Part shown: piece by piece, positions 26,566 through 35,785 of the stretch | How the letters are laid out: each line of letters starts with the position of its first letter | Position numbering within the stretch: the first letter of the stretch is position 1 | NCBI RefSeq assembly: GCF_014737315.1 | Contig: NZ_JPUF01000030.1 | Span: 1 to 47,198, forward strand | Reading direction: 5' to 3' | Source of the DNA: Treponema zioleckii | Lineage (GTDB): Bacteria; Spirochaetota; Spirochaetia; Treponematales; Treponemataceae | DNA length: 47,198 bases | Notes under the pieces: model-generated | What the model was told of the DNA's origin: nothing | Databases searched by the model: none | The model's input: the letters and a program-made list of their open reading frames with translations, nothing else | Position numbers and translations under genes: made by a program

Positions 26566-29280
26566 TTATTTTGATTCTGGCGCATTTTCATATGACCAGT
26601 TTTTAGAATTAAAAATACTGTCTTTTACACGAATCCAAGAATTGTCCTTCGCTGTAAAAATATAATCGCTCTTATTATGATACGGCATAAAAATGTCGTC
26701 CATACAAATAAGCGCACCGTTTGCTTTTGCCTTGTTGTCAAAATCCTTGTTGGTGTAAGGATTTATTGGATTTTCAACAATTCCTGAAAGCAAGAGTGTT
26801 GGTGTATCCGCGTTTGTCATAAACTCAGTGTTGATGTTGAGTTTTCCGCTTGAGCCAAAATCCTTGAACATCAAAAGCGGGTGATAATGCCCCGGCTTGA
26901 TTTTATCAAAATCGGAATCCCAAGTAAATTCGTCTTCTTTATCAATTGCACCATGGTCAGCGACAATTACAATTCGGGTGTTATCATAAACACCGTTTGC
27001 TTTTAGATAATTGAGCCAATCACCAACACGCTTTAAACTTGCTGCATTTGAATGATAAAGCGCATCATCTTTAAAACGAGATGTTCCCCTGTTCGTTACA
27101 GTTGTTGCAGGAACATAATCTGGAGCTTGCAAGAACAACTCTTCGTGCGTGGTGTTGTTTACGAAATTGACAAAAACATTTTCTGTTTCTGAATCAAAAT
27201 CAGTGAGCTCCGGAAGATAATCGAGTGCTGAATATCCCTCCAAAAATCCGTTTACGTCCGCAAGGTTCGTGTTCGGCGACCAATATTTTCCGTCGTTATA
27301 GAAGGCCGGGCGAAGTGCGAGCGGGGAAATTCGGAACAGCGAATACCACAAAATATTGCGCTTTAAGACCGTACTCGTGATGTTCGCGGCAAAAACGCCT
27401 TCGTGGTCTTTGTACCAAGCCGAAAGATATTTTTTGTCTGTATTGTATGCCTTGATTGCAGGATAATCCTTGTAAATGCTCAAATCTGGAATCCAGCTAT
27501 AATTTGCCCAAGCAGGGTCTGTTACAACAGCGGAAAAATCTTTTCCCTGTTCGGTAAAAATACGCGGAAGCACTGTTAATGCTTCGTTCTGCTTGTCTTT
27601 GAGTTTTTCAGAGTTTCGTTTGTTCATGCTTTCGGGCGTGTATTCGTAGCCACCAAAAACTGGAGCTGCGCCAATCAGCGTATGTCCGTTGAATGACGCT
27701 GTGTTCTTGTAAAGCGTAAAGCCTGAAAAAATATCGTTTAGTTCCGGGGACTCTTCAAAAATTGGTTCAACAAAACGGTTCTGCGCCCGGTCAAGATACA
27801 AAAGCACCACGTTCTTACCAGTCTTTGAAAGATGGAAAATAGGTGAAACTTTTGAGTTTGATTCTCCTGTTGCTTGGAGTTTTTCATAGGCTTTATAATC
27901 TTTCTTGATTGTTTTAATTTGAAAAGCCGAAACGAATACTAAGGATGCAGCAACGACTGCAAAGAAATAGTTCAAGATGACAGCTTTTTTGACTGCAAGA
28001 ATTACAAAAATTGCAGCACAAAGGGCGAACATTGCGAACAAATTTATTGCGATTGCCGAAAGGCTTGAATCTACGCTGGAAACATTTGTAAAGACAAGAA
28101 GTGTTGAGAGCGTTCCGTAATTACCTTGAAAGAGAAATGCGTTTCCAAGTCCCAAAGCGAGAAGAAGGGCAAATCCGAACGCAAGCAAAGTTTGCATTTT
28201 TTCGCGGTATAAAAAGAAAATCAAGAATGGCCAGACGATGAAAAGACCGAATGCCTGCATACAAGTGTTTTTTACAAAATAAAGTGGACTTCCCAAACCG
28301 TCAATTCCAGAGAATTCCATTGCCGAAGATGAAATCAGCAATACAGGAATCAAAAGACCTGCGAGGAGAAAAATCGACACTGCCGAAGTCGCAAAAAGTG
28401 CGAAACGGAGCTTTGAGTTTTCTTGAATAGTTCTAAGAGGCTTGTTGATAAGATAATTTGCAAAACGAACAAAAAGCGGTGCAAAATACACAAGTGCAAA
28501 TACAAAACTTACAAGAATTGCGCGCTTGAATGAAAGCACGTGCCCGAAAATCAAAAATGCGATGAAAAGCGTAACCAATGCACACGCAATATAATAGAGT
28601 ACTTTTACAGGGTGCTTCATTTTATAGAAGATATTTTTTACGAGTGAGAAGATATTGTTCATTGTCCAGTACATTACAAGACCTGCGGGACTGTTGTACA
28701 AAATTACCACGAACAAAAGCGCAAGACCATAAGTCTGGATTTTATCTCGAATCGAAAGTCCTCGTGTGTACAAAAATCCTGAAACCATATTGATGAGCGT
28801 CATTGCAATCGGAAGCACGTTCACATTGAACGAGCCGATAGAAAAGAGCGAGTCAGGTGAGCCCATATCGCGAATGAAAAGAAAATGCTCTCCTTGCAAA
28901 GCTGTCATGTGTGAAAGACAAGTGTATGCCGCGGTAAAAAACGGAATCTGAATTAAAAGACCAAAGGCAGAGCGTAGCGACATAATCGGGTGATAGTGGT
29001 TCAAGCGGTAATATGTTGAAAGAATCATGTACTGCTCGTCGCCTTTAAATGCAGATTTTATGTGATTTACCCACGGCTTCATTTTCTTCTGCGTATTTCT
29101 CTCAACTTGCTGCCAGTGCTCTGCCACAATGTAAAGAGGAAGCGTCAAGATACTGACTGCAAAACTTACTCCAAGAATTGCAATGCCCGTATTGTCGAAA
29201 ATCTTGTTTCCGAAAGAAAAAACAAGCTCGATAATTTGTGTGAGCGGATAAATTACGAATGCGTGTATTAGAGTTCCCAT
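26566..29280 (-). CDS. YidC/Oxa1-like domain fused to LTA-synthase/sulfatase-like domain, paralogue 2
   Basis: The 904-residue paralogue has the same plan. The YidC-like core has LRSAFGLLIQIPFFTAAYTC, FLFIRDMGSPDSLF and NSPAGLVMYWTMNNIFSLVKN; several extra helices follow, then a sulfatase-like domain with LLYLDRAQNR, FNGHTLIGAAPVFGGYEY and IVADHGAID. The usual groove Arg is replaced by S43. It is closer to paralogue 1 than to paralogue 3 by eye. ATG 29280 is chosen because GAGGAG lies upstream and the protein then begins MGTLIHAFVIYPL, collinear with paralogue 1. A longer in-frame start at 29340 would overlap the preceding gene by 56 nt and add a polar, non-family extension. It probably differs from its sisters in donor or acceptor. 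Confidence 0.88.
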   Translation of the reverse strand: MGTLIHAFVIYPLTQIIELVFSFGNKIFDNTGIAILGVSFAVSILTLPLYIVAEHWQQVERNTQKKMKPWVNHIKSAFKGDEQYMILSTYYRLNHYHPIMSLRSAFGLLIQIPFFTAAYTCLSHMTALQGEHFLFIRDMGSPDSLFSIGSFNVNVLPIAMTLINMVSGFLYTRGLSIRDKIQTYGLALLFVVILYNSPAGLVMYWTMNNIFSLVKNIFYKMKHPVKVLYYIACALVTLFIAFLIFGHVLSFKRAILVSFVFALVYFAPLFVRFANYLINKPLRTIQENSKLRFALFATSAVSIFLLAGLLIPVLLISSSAMEFSGIDGLGSPLYFVKNTCMQAFGLFIVWPFLIFFLYREKMQTLLAFGFALLLALGLGNAFLFQGNYGTLSTLLVFTNVSSVDSSLSAIAINLFAMFALCAAIFVILAVKKAVILNYFFAVVAASLVFVSAFQIKTIKKDYKAYEKLQATGESNSKVSPIFHLSKTGKNVVLLYLDRAQNRFVEPIFEESPELNDIFSGFTLYKNTASFNGHTLIGAAPVFGGYEYTPESMNKRNSEKLKDKQNEALTVLPRIFTEQGKDFSAVVTDPAWANYSWIPDLSIYKDYPAIKAYNTDKKYLSAWYKDHEGVFAANITSTVLKRNILWYSLFRISPLALRPAFYNDGKYWSPNTNLADVNGFLEGYSALDYLPELTDFDSETENVFVNFVNNTTHEELFLQAPDYVPATTVTNRGTSRFKDDALYHSNAASLKRVGDWLNYLKANGVYDNTRIVIVADHGAIDKEDEFTWDSDFDKIKPGHYHPLLMFKDFGSSGKLNINTEFMTNADTPTLLLSGIVENPINPYTNKDFDNKAKANGALICMDDIFMPYHNKSDYIFTAKDNSWIRVKDSIFNSKNWSYENAPESK

Positions 29281-29284
29281 AGAA

Positions 29285-30448
29285 CTAAGCTCTCCTCGGA
29301 ATGATAACTTTGAATTGTTCGCCGTCTTTGTCGTTTTCAAATTGAATATTGTTCTGATTTTTTATTGCTCTGGCAATTCCAGAGCCTAGGCCCCTGTAAT
29401 TCATCAGTTTTGAAGCATAAGAAACAACTAGATTATTGCGAACCACTGCATTCCCCATTTTTATGTTTTCAATTGTGAGTGAATTTGGTAAGCAACCAGG
29501 ACTTATTATTTCAATGCGATTGTCAAAAATCAGAACTCTTACGGGAGCATTCTTGGAATAATCACGATGTGTGAGAGCGTTTTGAAGAAGTTCCTGTAGG
29601 GCAATTTCAGAAATCTCTAGAATGCCTGTACTGTTAAAATTCTGCCCCTGTTGCGTATGATGCAGATTTCGCTTGAAAAAATCCATTGTTTCGTCAAATA
29701 TTTTCGGAACTGTGCCTACAATATCCTGACTGTCGCGATATTCCGTACCTGCTATGTCATTGCCAAAAAACGCTACTGCTTTTACACAGAACGCAGGACG
29801 AAATTGCTGAGGCTTTTTTGCGAAAAACAAAAGTCCGCCCAAAGTAAGCTTGTCAGCTTTTAGAATATTAAGATTCTTGCAAATCTGTTCGGTAACGTCC
29901 TCTGTAGAGTGTTCATCACCGTCGATTTTAGATAAATATGCACAAATTTTTTCTTTATTCAAATCCGAAAAAGCTGTGTTTGGAACAATCATTTCATCAA
30001 CATAAATAAGTCCACTCTGCTGAAAGAGCCTAATCTGCTCATTATTGTCTGTAAGTTTTCTTTTGTCGCCACCTTGCTTAATCCAGATTATTCCTTGATG
30101 GTCTTTATAAGGTTTTGCGATTCCTTCTTCAATGTTTGCCACGAGAACACGTTTTGTATCGGCATTGATAAAAACTGAAACAACTTCGGTAGTTATGAAA
30201 ATCTGAGGCTTTACCAAGTCTGTTGCAATAGAAGAAAGTTTGTTTCCGATTTCTTGAATTTGTGAGTATTCCAAACCGCAAATCTCGCCAGTTTTATCTG
30301 CAATGCCAAAAATAATTTGGCCACCTTTTGAATTGGACATGGCGACCATTTCCGCAGCAATGCTAGCTTGATTGTCGAGTAATGCTTTGAACTGAACTCT
30401 GCTTGTTTCTCCGCAAGCTGCAATTTCAAGTAATTCTTTATCCGTCAT
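29285..30448 (-). CDS. AlbA_2 domain / HATPase regulator-like protein
   Basis: The 387-residue protein has an N-terminal AlbA_2 (Schlafen-like) domain (ETSRVQFKALLD, AMSNSKGGQIIFGIADKTGEICG) and a C-terminal HATPase_c_4 domain (ELLQNALTHRDYSKN, VRVLIFDNRIEIISPG, YRGLGSGIARAIKNQ). Proteins of this COG2865 group are annotated as transcriptional regulators or RecG-like proteins; their biochemistry is poorly defined, and some sit in mobile or defence contexts. Here it overlaps the upstream TagF-like stop by 1 nt (TAATG) and ends 4 nt before the next start, so it is fully built into the envelope operon. It has no visible link to polymer synthesis. It may regulate the operon or be a passenger insertion. 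Confidence 0.85.
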   Translation of the reverse strand: MTDKELLEIAACGETSRVQFKALLDNQASIAAEMVAMSNSKGGQIIFGIADKTGEICGLEYSQIQEIGNKLSSIATDLVKPQIFITTEVVSVFINADTKRVLVANIEEGIAKPYKDHQGIIWIKQGGDKRKLTDNNEQIRLFQQSGLIYVDEMIVPNTAFSDLNKEKICAYLSKIDGDEHSTEDVTEQICKNLNILKADKLTLGGLLFFAKKPQQFRPAFCVKAVAFFGNDIAGTEYRDSQDIVGTVPKIFDETMDFFKRNLHHTQQGQNFNSTGILEISEIALQELLQNALTHRDYSKNAPVRVLIFDNRIEIISPGCLPNSLTIENIKMGNAVVRNNLVVSYASKLMNYRGLGSGIARAIKNQNNIQFENDKDGEQFKVIIPRRA

Positions 30449-31677
30449 TATTTTTCCTTTAGTTCTTCATGTTTTGCAATCAAATAATCTACGGTGCGTT
30501 TTGCGCCTTCGCCCTGATACTCCCAAGCTTCATTGCGAATTTTTTCTCTTCCTTTTTGGAAAGATTCATTCTGCATAAGATTATCGATAATTGCTTTGAG
30601 ATTACCGAAATCTTTTTGTTCAAGTTTTACGCCCAAGTCCGGCAAAACCTTGAAACGCCAAAGCTCTTCGTCAAGCCAAGCACTGTCGTAAGGAGAATTG
30701 TCGTAAGAAGTGTCCGCGTAGATAATTGGCTTGTCAAAAATGAGTGAGTAATCAAATATGATTCCTGAGAAGTCTGTGATAAGCACATCTGCTTCGTGCA
30801 AGACTTCAAAATTGTCGTTGTCGCGGTTCCAGATAAAGTTTTCATTTTCTGTATACTTTGCGATAAGCGGTTCAATCATATCTTTTTCAGATGTGTATGA
30901 CTGAGGATGGGGACGTACGATAATCTTGTAGCCTGTTGAAATCAAAGAGTCCAAAATTTCAGACCCATATTTTTTGAGAATTGCACTCGCACCCCAGCTT
31001 GGAGCGAGCAGAATCACTGGTTTTTCGTTTTTGACAAAAGGAAGTTTTGAAAGTCGTTCTTTCATCACATCCATGTATGGACAACCAACGACTGCTGTTT
31101 CTTTAGGAGTTTCGTCACGTTTTTTTTCAAGCAAACGTATATAATATTCCTGATAAGCTCCAGAAAGCAAAATCGCATCATAAAAATCACAGCCAAACAT
31201 ACGGTAACCAACAGGATCTTCCACGTCATGCCGGATATGCACATAATAATCCACGGTCTTGCTTCGTTTCCATTGATACACGTCAAGTCCTGGCGTTGTG
31301 GAAAGCACGATACCAGCATTCATCATATTGAGGCGGGCAAAAGCCTTGTTTCCTTCGCCGATAAACTCTGCCTTTACATGCTTGTAGTCTGCAGAAAGGG
31401 CAGGATCGTCCGGGGATGCCGTCCAATATACAAGCGGAACGCCACGTGCTTCAAATTCGTCACAAATCGGCTTAAAAATGTTCCAGTAGCGTTTGTGGTC
31501 GGTAAAAATCACATACGGAATCTTTGCGGAATCGATTTTGTCTGTCTTTCCGCCTGCGATAACAAATTTAAGTTTCATGTAAAGTTTGCGTCCTAAAAAC
31601 ACGAAAGTGCTTAGTACGCCGATAAAAACCGAGAAAAGCATTGAGCCCGTACCTGGGTCGATATATAAAAGCATCAT
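30448..31677 (-). CDS. CDP-glycerol glycerophosphotransferase-like (TagF family), copy 2
   Basis: The 409-residue homologue of the protein at 19642-20886 has the same N-terminal signature (YIDPGTGSMLFSVFIGVLSTF), then LAPSWG, VRPHPQSYTSEKD and TDFSGIIFDYSL. Two copies with clear divergence suggest different acceptors or donors, or a primase/polymerase split as for TagB and TagF in Bacillus; the split is inference. A GAGGA ribosome site lies 9 nt before ATG 31677. The gene follows the third YidC-sulfatase gene by 22 nt, and its stop overlaps the AlbA-type gene. Confidence 0.88.
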   Translation of the reverse strand: MMLLYIDPGTGSMLFSVFIGVLSTFVFLGRKLYMKLKFVIAGGKTDKIDSAKIPYVIFTDHKRYWNIFKPICDEFEARGVPLVYWTASPDDPALSADYKHVKAEFIGEGNKAFARLNMMNAGIVLSTTPGLDVYQWKRSKTVDYYVHIRHDVEDPVGYRMFGCDFYDAILLSGAYQEYYIRLLEKKRDETPKETAVVGCPYMDVMKERLSKLPFVKNEKPVILLAPSWGASAILKKYGSEILDSLISTGYKIIVRPHPQSYTSEKDMIEPLIAKYTENENFIWNRDNDNFEVLHEADVLITDFSGIIFDYSLIFDKPIIYADTSYDNSPYDSAWLDEELWRFKVLPDLGVKLEQKDFGNLKAIIDNLMQNESFQKGREKIRNEAWEYQGEGAKRTVDYLIAKHEELKEK

Positions 31678-31699
31678 ACTAAAAAGTCCTCATCATTTT

Positions 31700-34381
31700 T
31701 TAATTTCCAAACGGATATATTTGCTGCCAGTTTTCTGCTTTGAAAATATCGTCATGAACCGTATACCACACATCGTTTGGAATCCTAAGCGTCGTGTTTA
31801 GACGGTTTCTAGTGCTTTCAGCCTGTGGCTTACAGATTTTTATGTATTGTTTTTTTTCTTCTTGCGTCAGTTTGTATGGGAGTTTTGTAAATGGATTTTT
31901 TGCGTTTTCAATAATTCCTTCTGTGGCGATTGCAGGCGTATCTGCGTTTGTCATAAATGTCATATCTTTGTTAAGATGAACGCCATCTTCGCTTGGAGTT
32001 CTGTCGTTAAAATCTTTTACAAGGAGACTTGCGGTAACATGTTCTGGTAAAAATGGCATTTTTCCTTTTTCAAATTTTCCAGAATCTATAACTGTACCAT
32101 GATCTGAGACAATTATAATTCTTGTGTTGTCGTACAAATCATTCGCTTTGAGCCAGTCAAAGAATTTCGCGTAGCAGCGAAGAGTTCCTGCTTGAGTGTT
32201 GTACTGTGGATCTCTTGACCATTTCGTTGGTCCAAATTGAGTCACTTCTTTTACAGGTTCGTATTCTGGCCATTGTAAAAGAGTTGGTTCGTGTGTCGCA
32301 AGGTTGTCAATCATCGTGAGCGTGTTTTTTTCTGCTTTGTCGTCGAACAATTCTGGAAAATAGATTAGGCAACTGTAGTTGTCGATGAACTGCGAGAAAT
32401 TATCCTTTCTGCCATTAGTGTTCCACCAGCGTCTGTGATGTACAAGACGACGCAAAATAGGAGGAAATGTTTTGAAAACACCGAACATAAAAAAGTTGTG
32501 CTTTATGCTTTCGCTTATATATGGAGTTTTTTCAATACCGTTTTGTTTATACCAGTAATCTGAGTAAATGCCCTGAGTCCAAAGACGGTTTACAAACGGG
32601 TAATCTTTGTACATGTCAGTAAGCGGTTCTTTGTCAAAATTTTCGTAAGGCAAATCAGAAACCGTTACTGAATATCCTCCTTCGTGTAGAGTGACAGGTA
32701 AAGAAAGCAAGGCTTCGTTGTGCTTTTTCTGAATTGTCTCGGTGTTTCGCTTATTCATTTCTGCAGGAGTGAAGCTGTAACCACCAAAAATGCCCGGAAC
32801 TCCCAGCATGGTGAGTTGACCGAAGGAGACTGTATTTGGATAAAACTTAAAACCATCAAAGTGTTTTACAAGCTCAGGTTTTTCCTCGAAAACTTCGTCG
32901 ATGAGCGGCGAAAAAAGCCTGTCCTGCATAAAGATAATGACATTTTTTCCGGTTTTAGAAAGATGATAAACAGGTTCAATTTTTGCGATTGTTTGCGGAG
33001 GTGTCATTTTTCCGTATGAGTCTGATATGATTGCGATGTTTCGGATAGAGACAGTGCCAAGAGCCACGAGCAAAATTGCTGAATATGGAATAAGAAGAGC
33101 GGCTTTTTTGTTCAGCAGCAAAATGATAGATGTCAGTGCAGCGAGTGCAAGAAATGCATTCAAAATGATTCTAAAAATCGTGTCACCAAAGAACTGCGCT
33201 TCCATAAAATCGAGATTTGGCTGTAACGGACCGTAGTTTCCTGTAAAAGCAAAGTTGTTGATTAGTGCGTAAGTGGCAAGAAACGCTGAACAAAGAGTGA
33301 GGAATTTTTTGATTCGAGTGCCGAAAAGTGCATAAAAACAAAGTGGCCAAAGAACATAAAATCCCAATGCCTGAAAAAACGGAGTCCACAAGAATATAAA
33401 CGGTGACTTGTAGCTATCCACAAAGCTGAATTCCTGAACCTCGCTTTCGATGAGCATTGACGGAATCGTAAGCCCCGTAAGGAAAGCGGTTAATAGAGAT
33501 GAAAGAATGAATATAGATGTCATTCTGTGTGGGTTTTTCGTAATGTCTTTTAAAAAGTTGTCCGTAAAACAGATAACGGCTTTTACGGCAAGCGGCGAAA
33601 GAATTATAGCTAGACAGAGCAAAGAAAACATTGCCCGAATTTCGATTTTTGTGCCATTCAATGCAAAAATCACGAAAAGTATACCCAAAACGCTTGCTCC
33701 AGCCGCTACATAATATAGAGTTTTTATAGGATTCTTTAATTTATAAAAGATATTTTTAACAAGCGAAAGAAGATTGTTCATTGTCCAATAAATTACAAGC
33801 CCGGCAGGCGAGTTGTAAAGAAGAACGAGGAAGATAAGCGCTGACACATAAATCTGGATTTTCTCTCGAATTGAATCGTGTTCCTTTGAATAAATGGCTC
33901 CCGAAATGCAGTTAATCAAAGTCATTGCGATTGGAAGGACATTTACCGAGAACGAGCCGATTTTAAACATAGAGTCTGGACTTCCCATGTCTCTTATGAA
34001 AAGAAATGAAAAACCGTTCAGAGTCGTAAGGCTAGAAAGAAAAGTGTATGCTGCAATAAAAAACGGAATCTGAATAAGAATGCCGAGAGATGAGCGGAGT
34101 GCCATAATCGGGTGATAATGATTCTGTCTATAAAAAGTGGAGAGCATCATGTACTGCTCATCACCTTTAAAAGCTTTTTTTATTCGTTCAACGCGGAATT
34201 TCATCTGCTTTTGTTTCTGTCTCTCTTTTTCCTGCCAGCCTTCTGCGACAATGTATAATGGAAGACAAGCGAGAGTGACGACAAAACTCAAGCCGACTAC
34301 AGAAATTCCAGGACTTCCTGTTAGTTCCTCAAAAAAGATATAAAAAATCTCAAGTAACTGCCTGATAGGGTGAATAATCAA
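31700..34381 (-). CDS. YidC/Oxa1-like domain fused to LTA-synthase/sulfatase-like domain, paralogue 3
   Basis: This is the most divergent of the three fusions (893 residues from the TTG used here). The YidC part has LRSSLGILIQIPFFIAAYTF, FLFIRDMGSPDSMF and NSPAGLVIYWTMNNLLSLVKN, with Thr (T36) at the groove position. The sulfatase part has IIFMQDRLFS, FGQLTMLGVPGIFGGYSF and IIVSDHGTVID; the first candidate metal ligand is the Asp of MQDR, as in the other copies. The start is uncertain. TTG 34381 has a poorly spaced AAGGA, while an ATG at 34395 is out of frame but would align with paralogue 1 if one T were missing from the T-run after it. It is the first gene of the minus-strand operon. Confidence 0.85.
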   Translation of the reverse strand: MIIHPIRQLLEIFYIFFEELTGSPGISVVGLSFVVTLACLPLYIVAEGWQEKERQKQKQMKFRVERIKKAFKGDEQYMMLSTFYRQNHYHPIMALRSSLGILIQIPFFIAAYTFLSSLTTLNGFSFLFIRDMGSPDSMFKIGSFSVNVLPIAMTLINCISGAIYSKEHDSIREKIQIYVSALIFLVLLYNSPAGLVIYWTMNNLLSLVKNIFYKLKNPIKTLYYVAAGASVLGILFVIFALNGTKIEIRAMFSLLCLAIILSPLAVKAVICFTDNFLKDITKNPHRMTSIFILSSLLTAFLTGLTIPSMLIESEVQEFSFVDSYKSPFIFLWTPFFQALGFYVLWPLCFYALFGTRIKKFLTLCSAFLATYALINNFAFTGNYGPLQPNLDFMEAQFFGDTIFRIILNAFLALAALTSIILLLNKKAALLIPYSAILLVALGTVSIRNIAIISDSYGKMTPPQTIAKIEPVYHLSKTGKNVIIFMQDRLFSPLIDEVFEEKPELVKHFDGFKFYPNTVSFGQLTMLGVPGIFGGYSFTPAEMNKRNTETIQKKHNEALLSLPVTLHEGGYSVTVSDLPYENFDKEPLTDMYKDYPFVNRLWTQGIYSDYWYKQNGIEKTPYISESIKHNFFMFGVFKTFPPILRRLVHHRRWWNTNGRKDNFSQFIDNYSCLIYFPELFDDKAEKNTLTMIDNLATHEPTLLQWPEYEPVKEVTQFGPTKWSRDPQYNTQAGTLRCYAKFFDWLKANDLYDNTRIIIVSDHGTVIDSGKFEKGKMPFLPEHVTASLLVKDFNDRTPSEDGVHLNKDMTFMTNADTPAIATEGIIENAKNPFTKLPYKLTQEEKKQYIKICKPQAESTRNRLNTTLRIPNDVWYTVHDDIFKAENWQQIYPFGN

Positions 34382-34478
34382 ATTATAGAAAACATGTCCT
34401 TATATTAATTTGTTTTTGTATAAATGCAATTATTACGGTTTGTTGCAAATGACTGAAAAATCTCATATTATTTCGTAT

Positions 34479-35777
34479 ATGAAAAAGTCTTTTCTTACTT
34501 TAAAAATCATTACCTTTATTGTGATTTTCTTTTTGCTTACTATTCCTGTTGCATTCATGCTGAAAGACGATGTGAATTCCTATTCCCGTGTCTTGACGCA
34601 TGAGTTTTACTCCCAGGACAATATCGACATTCTTTTTTGCGGGGCTAGCCATGTTTCCCATGGAATTGATTCACGCATTTCCGACAAGGCTTTTGGAAAA
34701 AACACTTTCAGTACTGGTACGCCGAGCCAAGGTATAAACGGAACTTATGCGATTATTCAGCAGGCTTTAAAATCGTACAAAATTTCAAAAATCTATCTTG
34801 AATGTGATTTTGCAGTTGCCTGCCGGGCTGGAGCAGCTCCAAAGAAAATGGGAACTGCTGACTTTATCGTGTCGAGTTTTTTGAGGGATTCAAAAATCAA
34901 AACTCAGTTCATTCTTGAAAATTCAAGTCCTTCGAATATTTTGAACGCTGTTTTGCCAATCGGAAAGGACAAACTCATTACGCTCTCGCCAAAGAAATTC
35001 CTGAACAAATGCAAGAGCCTCTTAAACGGCTATTATTTTGAATATAAGTATTCTGAGAGTGATGCGGGGTATGCCGGAAAAGGTTGCGTGTTAAATTATG
35101 ATGCGATTGAAGACGGATCCTTTTCAAATGATGAATCTGAACTTCCGTTTTATCCTGTTTCGGAATACTGGAAATCCTACATAAAACGTATTTGTGACTT
35201 GTGCAAAGAGAATAATGTGGAAGTTGTGTTTTACGCCATGCCGGGAAGTGATTTTTACTTGCATGAAAAGGGCAATTATGATGATTTTTATTTTGCGGTA
35301 AAGGATTTTCTTGCAGGTTTGGGATATGACTATTATGATTTTAACCTTTGCAAGCCAGATTATGCTTTTTCTGACCATCATTACAGCGATGACAATCATT
35401 TTAATCAGGCTGGCGTAGAGCAATTCAGTCGTGTTTTTTGTGATTTCTTTACGGGGCAGATTTCTAAAAAAGATTTGTTCTATGATAGCTATGCCGAAAA
35501 GATTGCGGCTCAGAACGATAGGATTTACGGTTTGATTTATCATTTTTCTGATGACAAAAAATCGCTTTTGATTGAGCCTGTAAAAAATCATGTTGTTTCT
35601 TCAAGAATTACTTATGATGTTTATGCCTTGTGCGGTAGCGAAAAAATTACGCTTGCAGAAAAATCAAGTGAGTCGAAGTTCACACTGCCAAGCGGAAAGA
35701 CTGGCAAAATTCGTGTGGTAAGCTACATTGACGGCATTAAACAGAATGACTGCATTGAGAATTTCGCATCTTTTTAG
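34479..35777 (+). CDS. SGNH-hydrolase-like membrane-anchored protein (DltD/AlgX-type partner of MBOAT)
   Basis: The protein has one N-terminal membrane helix (FLTLKIITFIVIFFLLTIP) and an extracytoplasmic SGNH-like domain. DILFCGASHVSHGID carries the likely nucleophile Ser, and DDNHFNQAGVEQFS the Asp-x-x-His block. The 432 residues end with an extra beta-rich domain. Next to an MBOAT gene, such proteins finish or accept acyl transfer on surface polymers (DltD on teichoic acid, AlgX/AlgJ on alginate). It is not a close sequence match to classical DltD by eye. Its stop lies 8 nt before the MBOAT start. ATG 34479 and ATG 34449 are both possible; neither has a good ribosome site. It diverges from the fusion-protein operon. 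Confidence 0.78.
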   Translation: MKKSFLTLKIITFIVIFFLLTIPVAFMLKDDVNSYSRVLTHEFYSQDNIDILFCGASHVSHGIDSRISDKAFGKNTFSTGTPSQGINGTYAIIQQALKSYKISKIYLECDFAVACRAGAAPKKMGTADFIVSSFLRDSKIKTQFILENSSPSNILNAVLPIGKDKLITLSPKKFLNKCKSLLNGYYFEYKYSESDAGYAGKGCVLNYDAIEDGSFSNDESELPFYPVSEYWKSYIKRICDLCKENNVEVVFYAMPGSDFYLHEKGNYDDFYFAVKDFLAGLGYDYYDFNLCKPDYAFSDHHYSDDNHFNQAGVEQFSRVFCDFFTGQISKKDLFYDSYAEKIAAQNDRIYGLIYHFSDDKKSLLIEPVKNHVVSSRITYDVYALCGSEKITLAEKSSESKFTLPSGKTGKIRVVSYIDGIKQNDCIENFASF

Positions 35778-35785
35778 GAGTTTCT

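Noticed and set aside
23045-34381. Calling the three large proteins ordinary YidC insertases or ordinary sulfatases
   Set aside because: Either label ignores half of each protein, and the groove arginine is absent; the fused architecture is the meaningful call.
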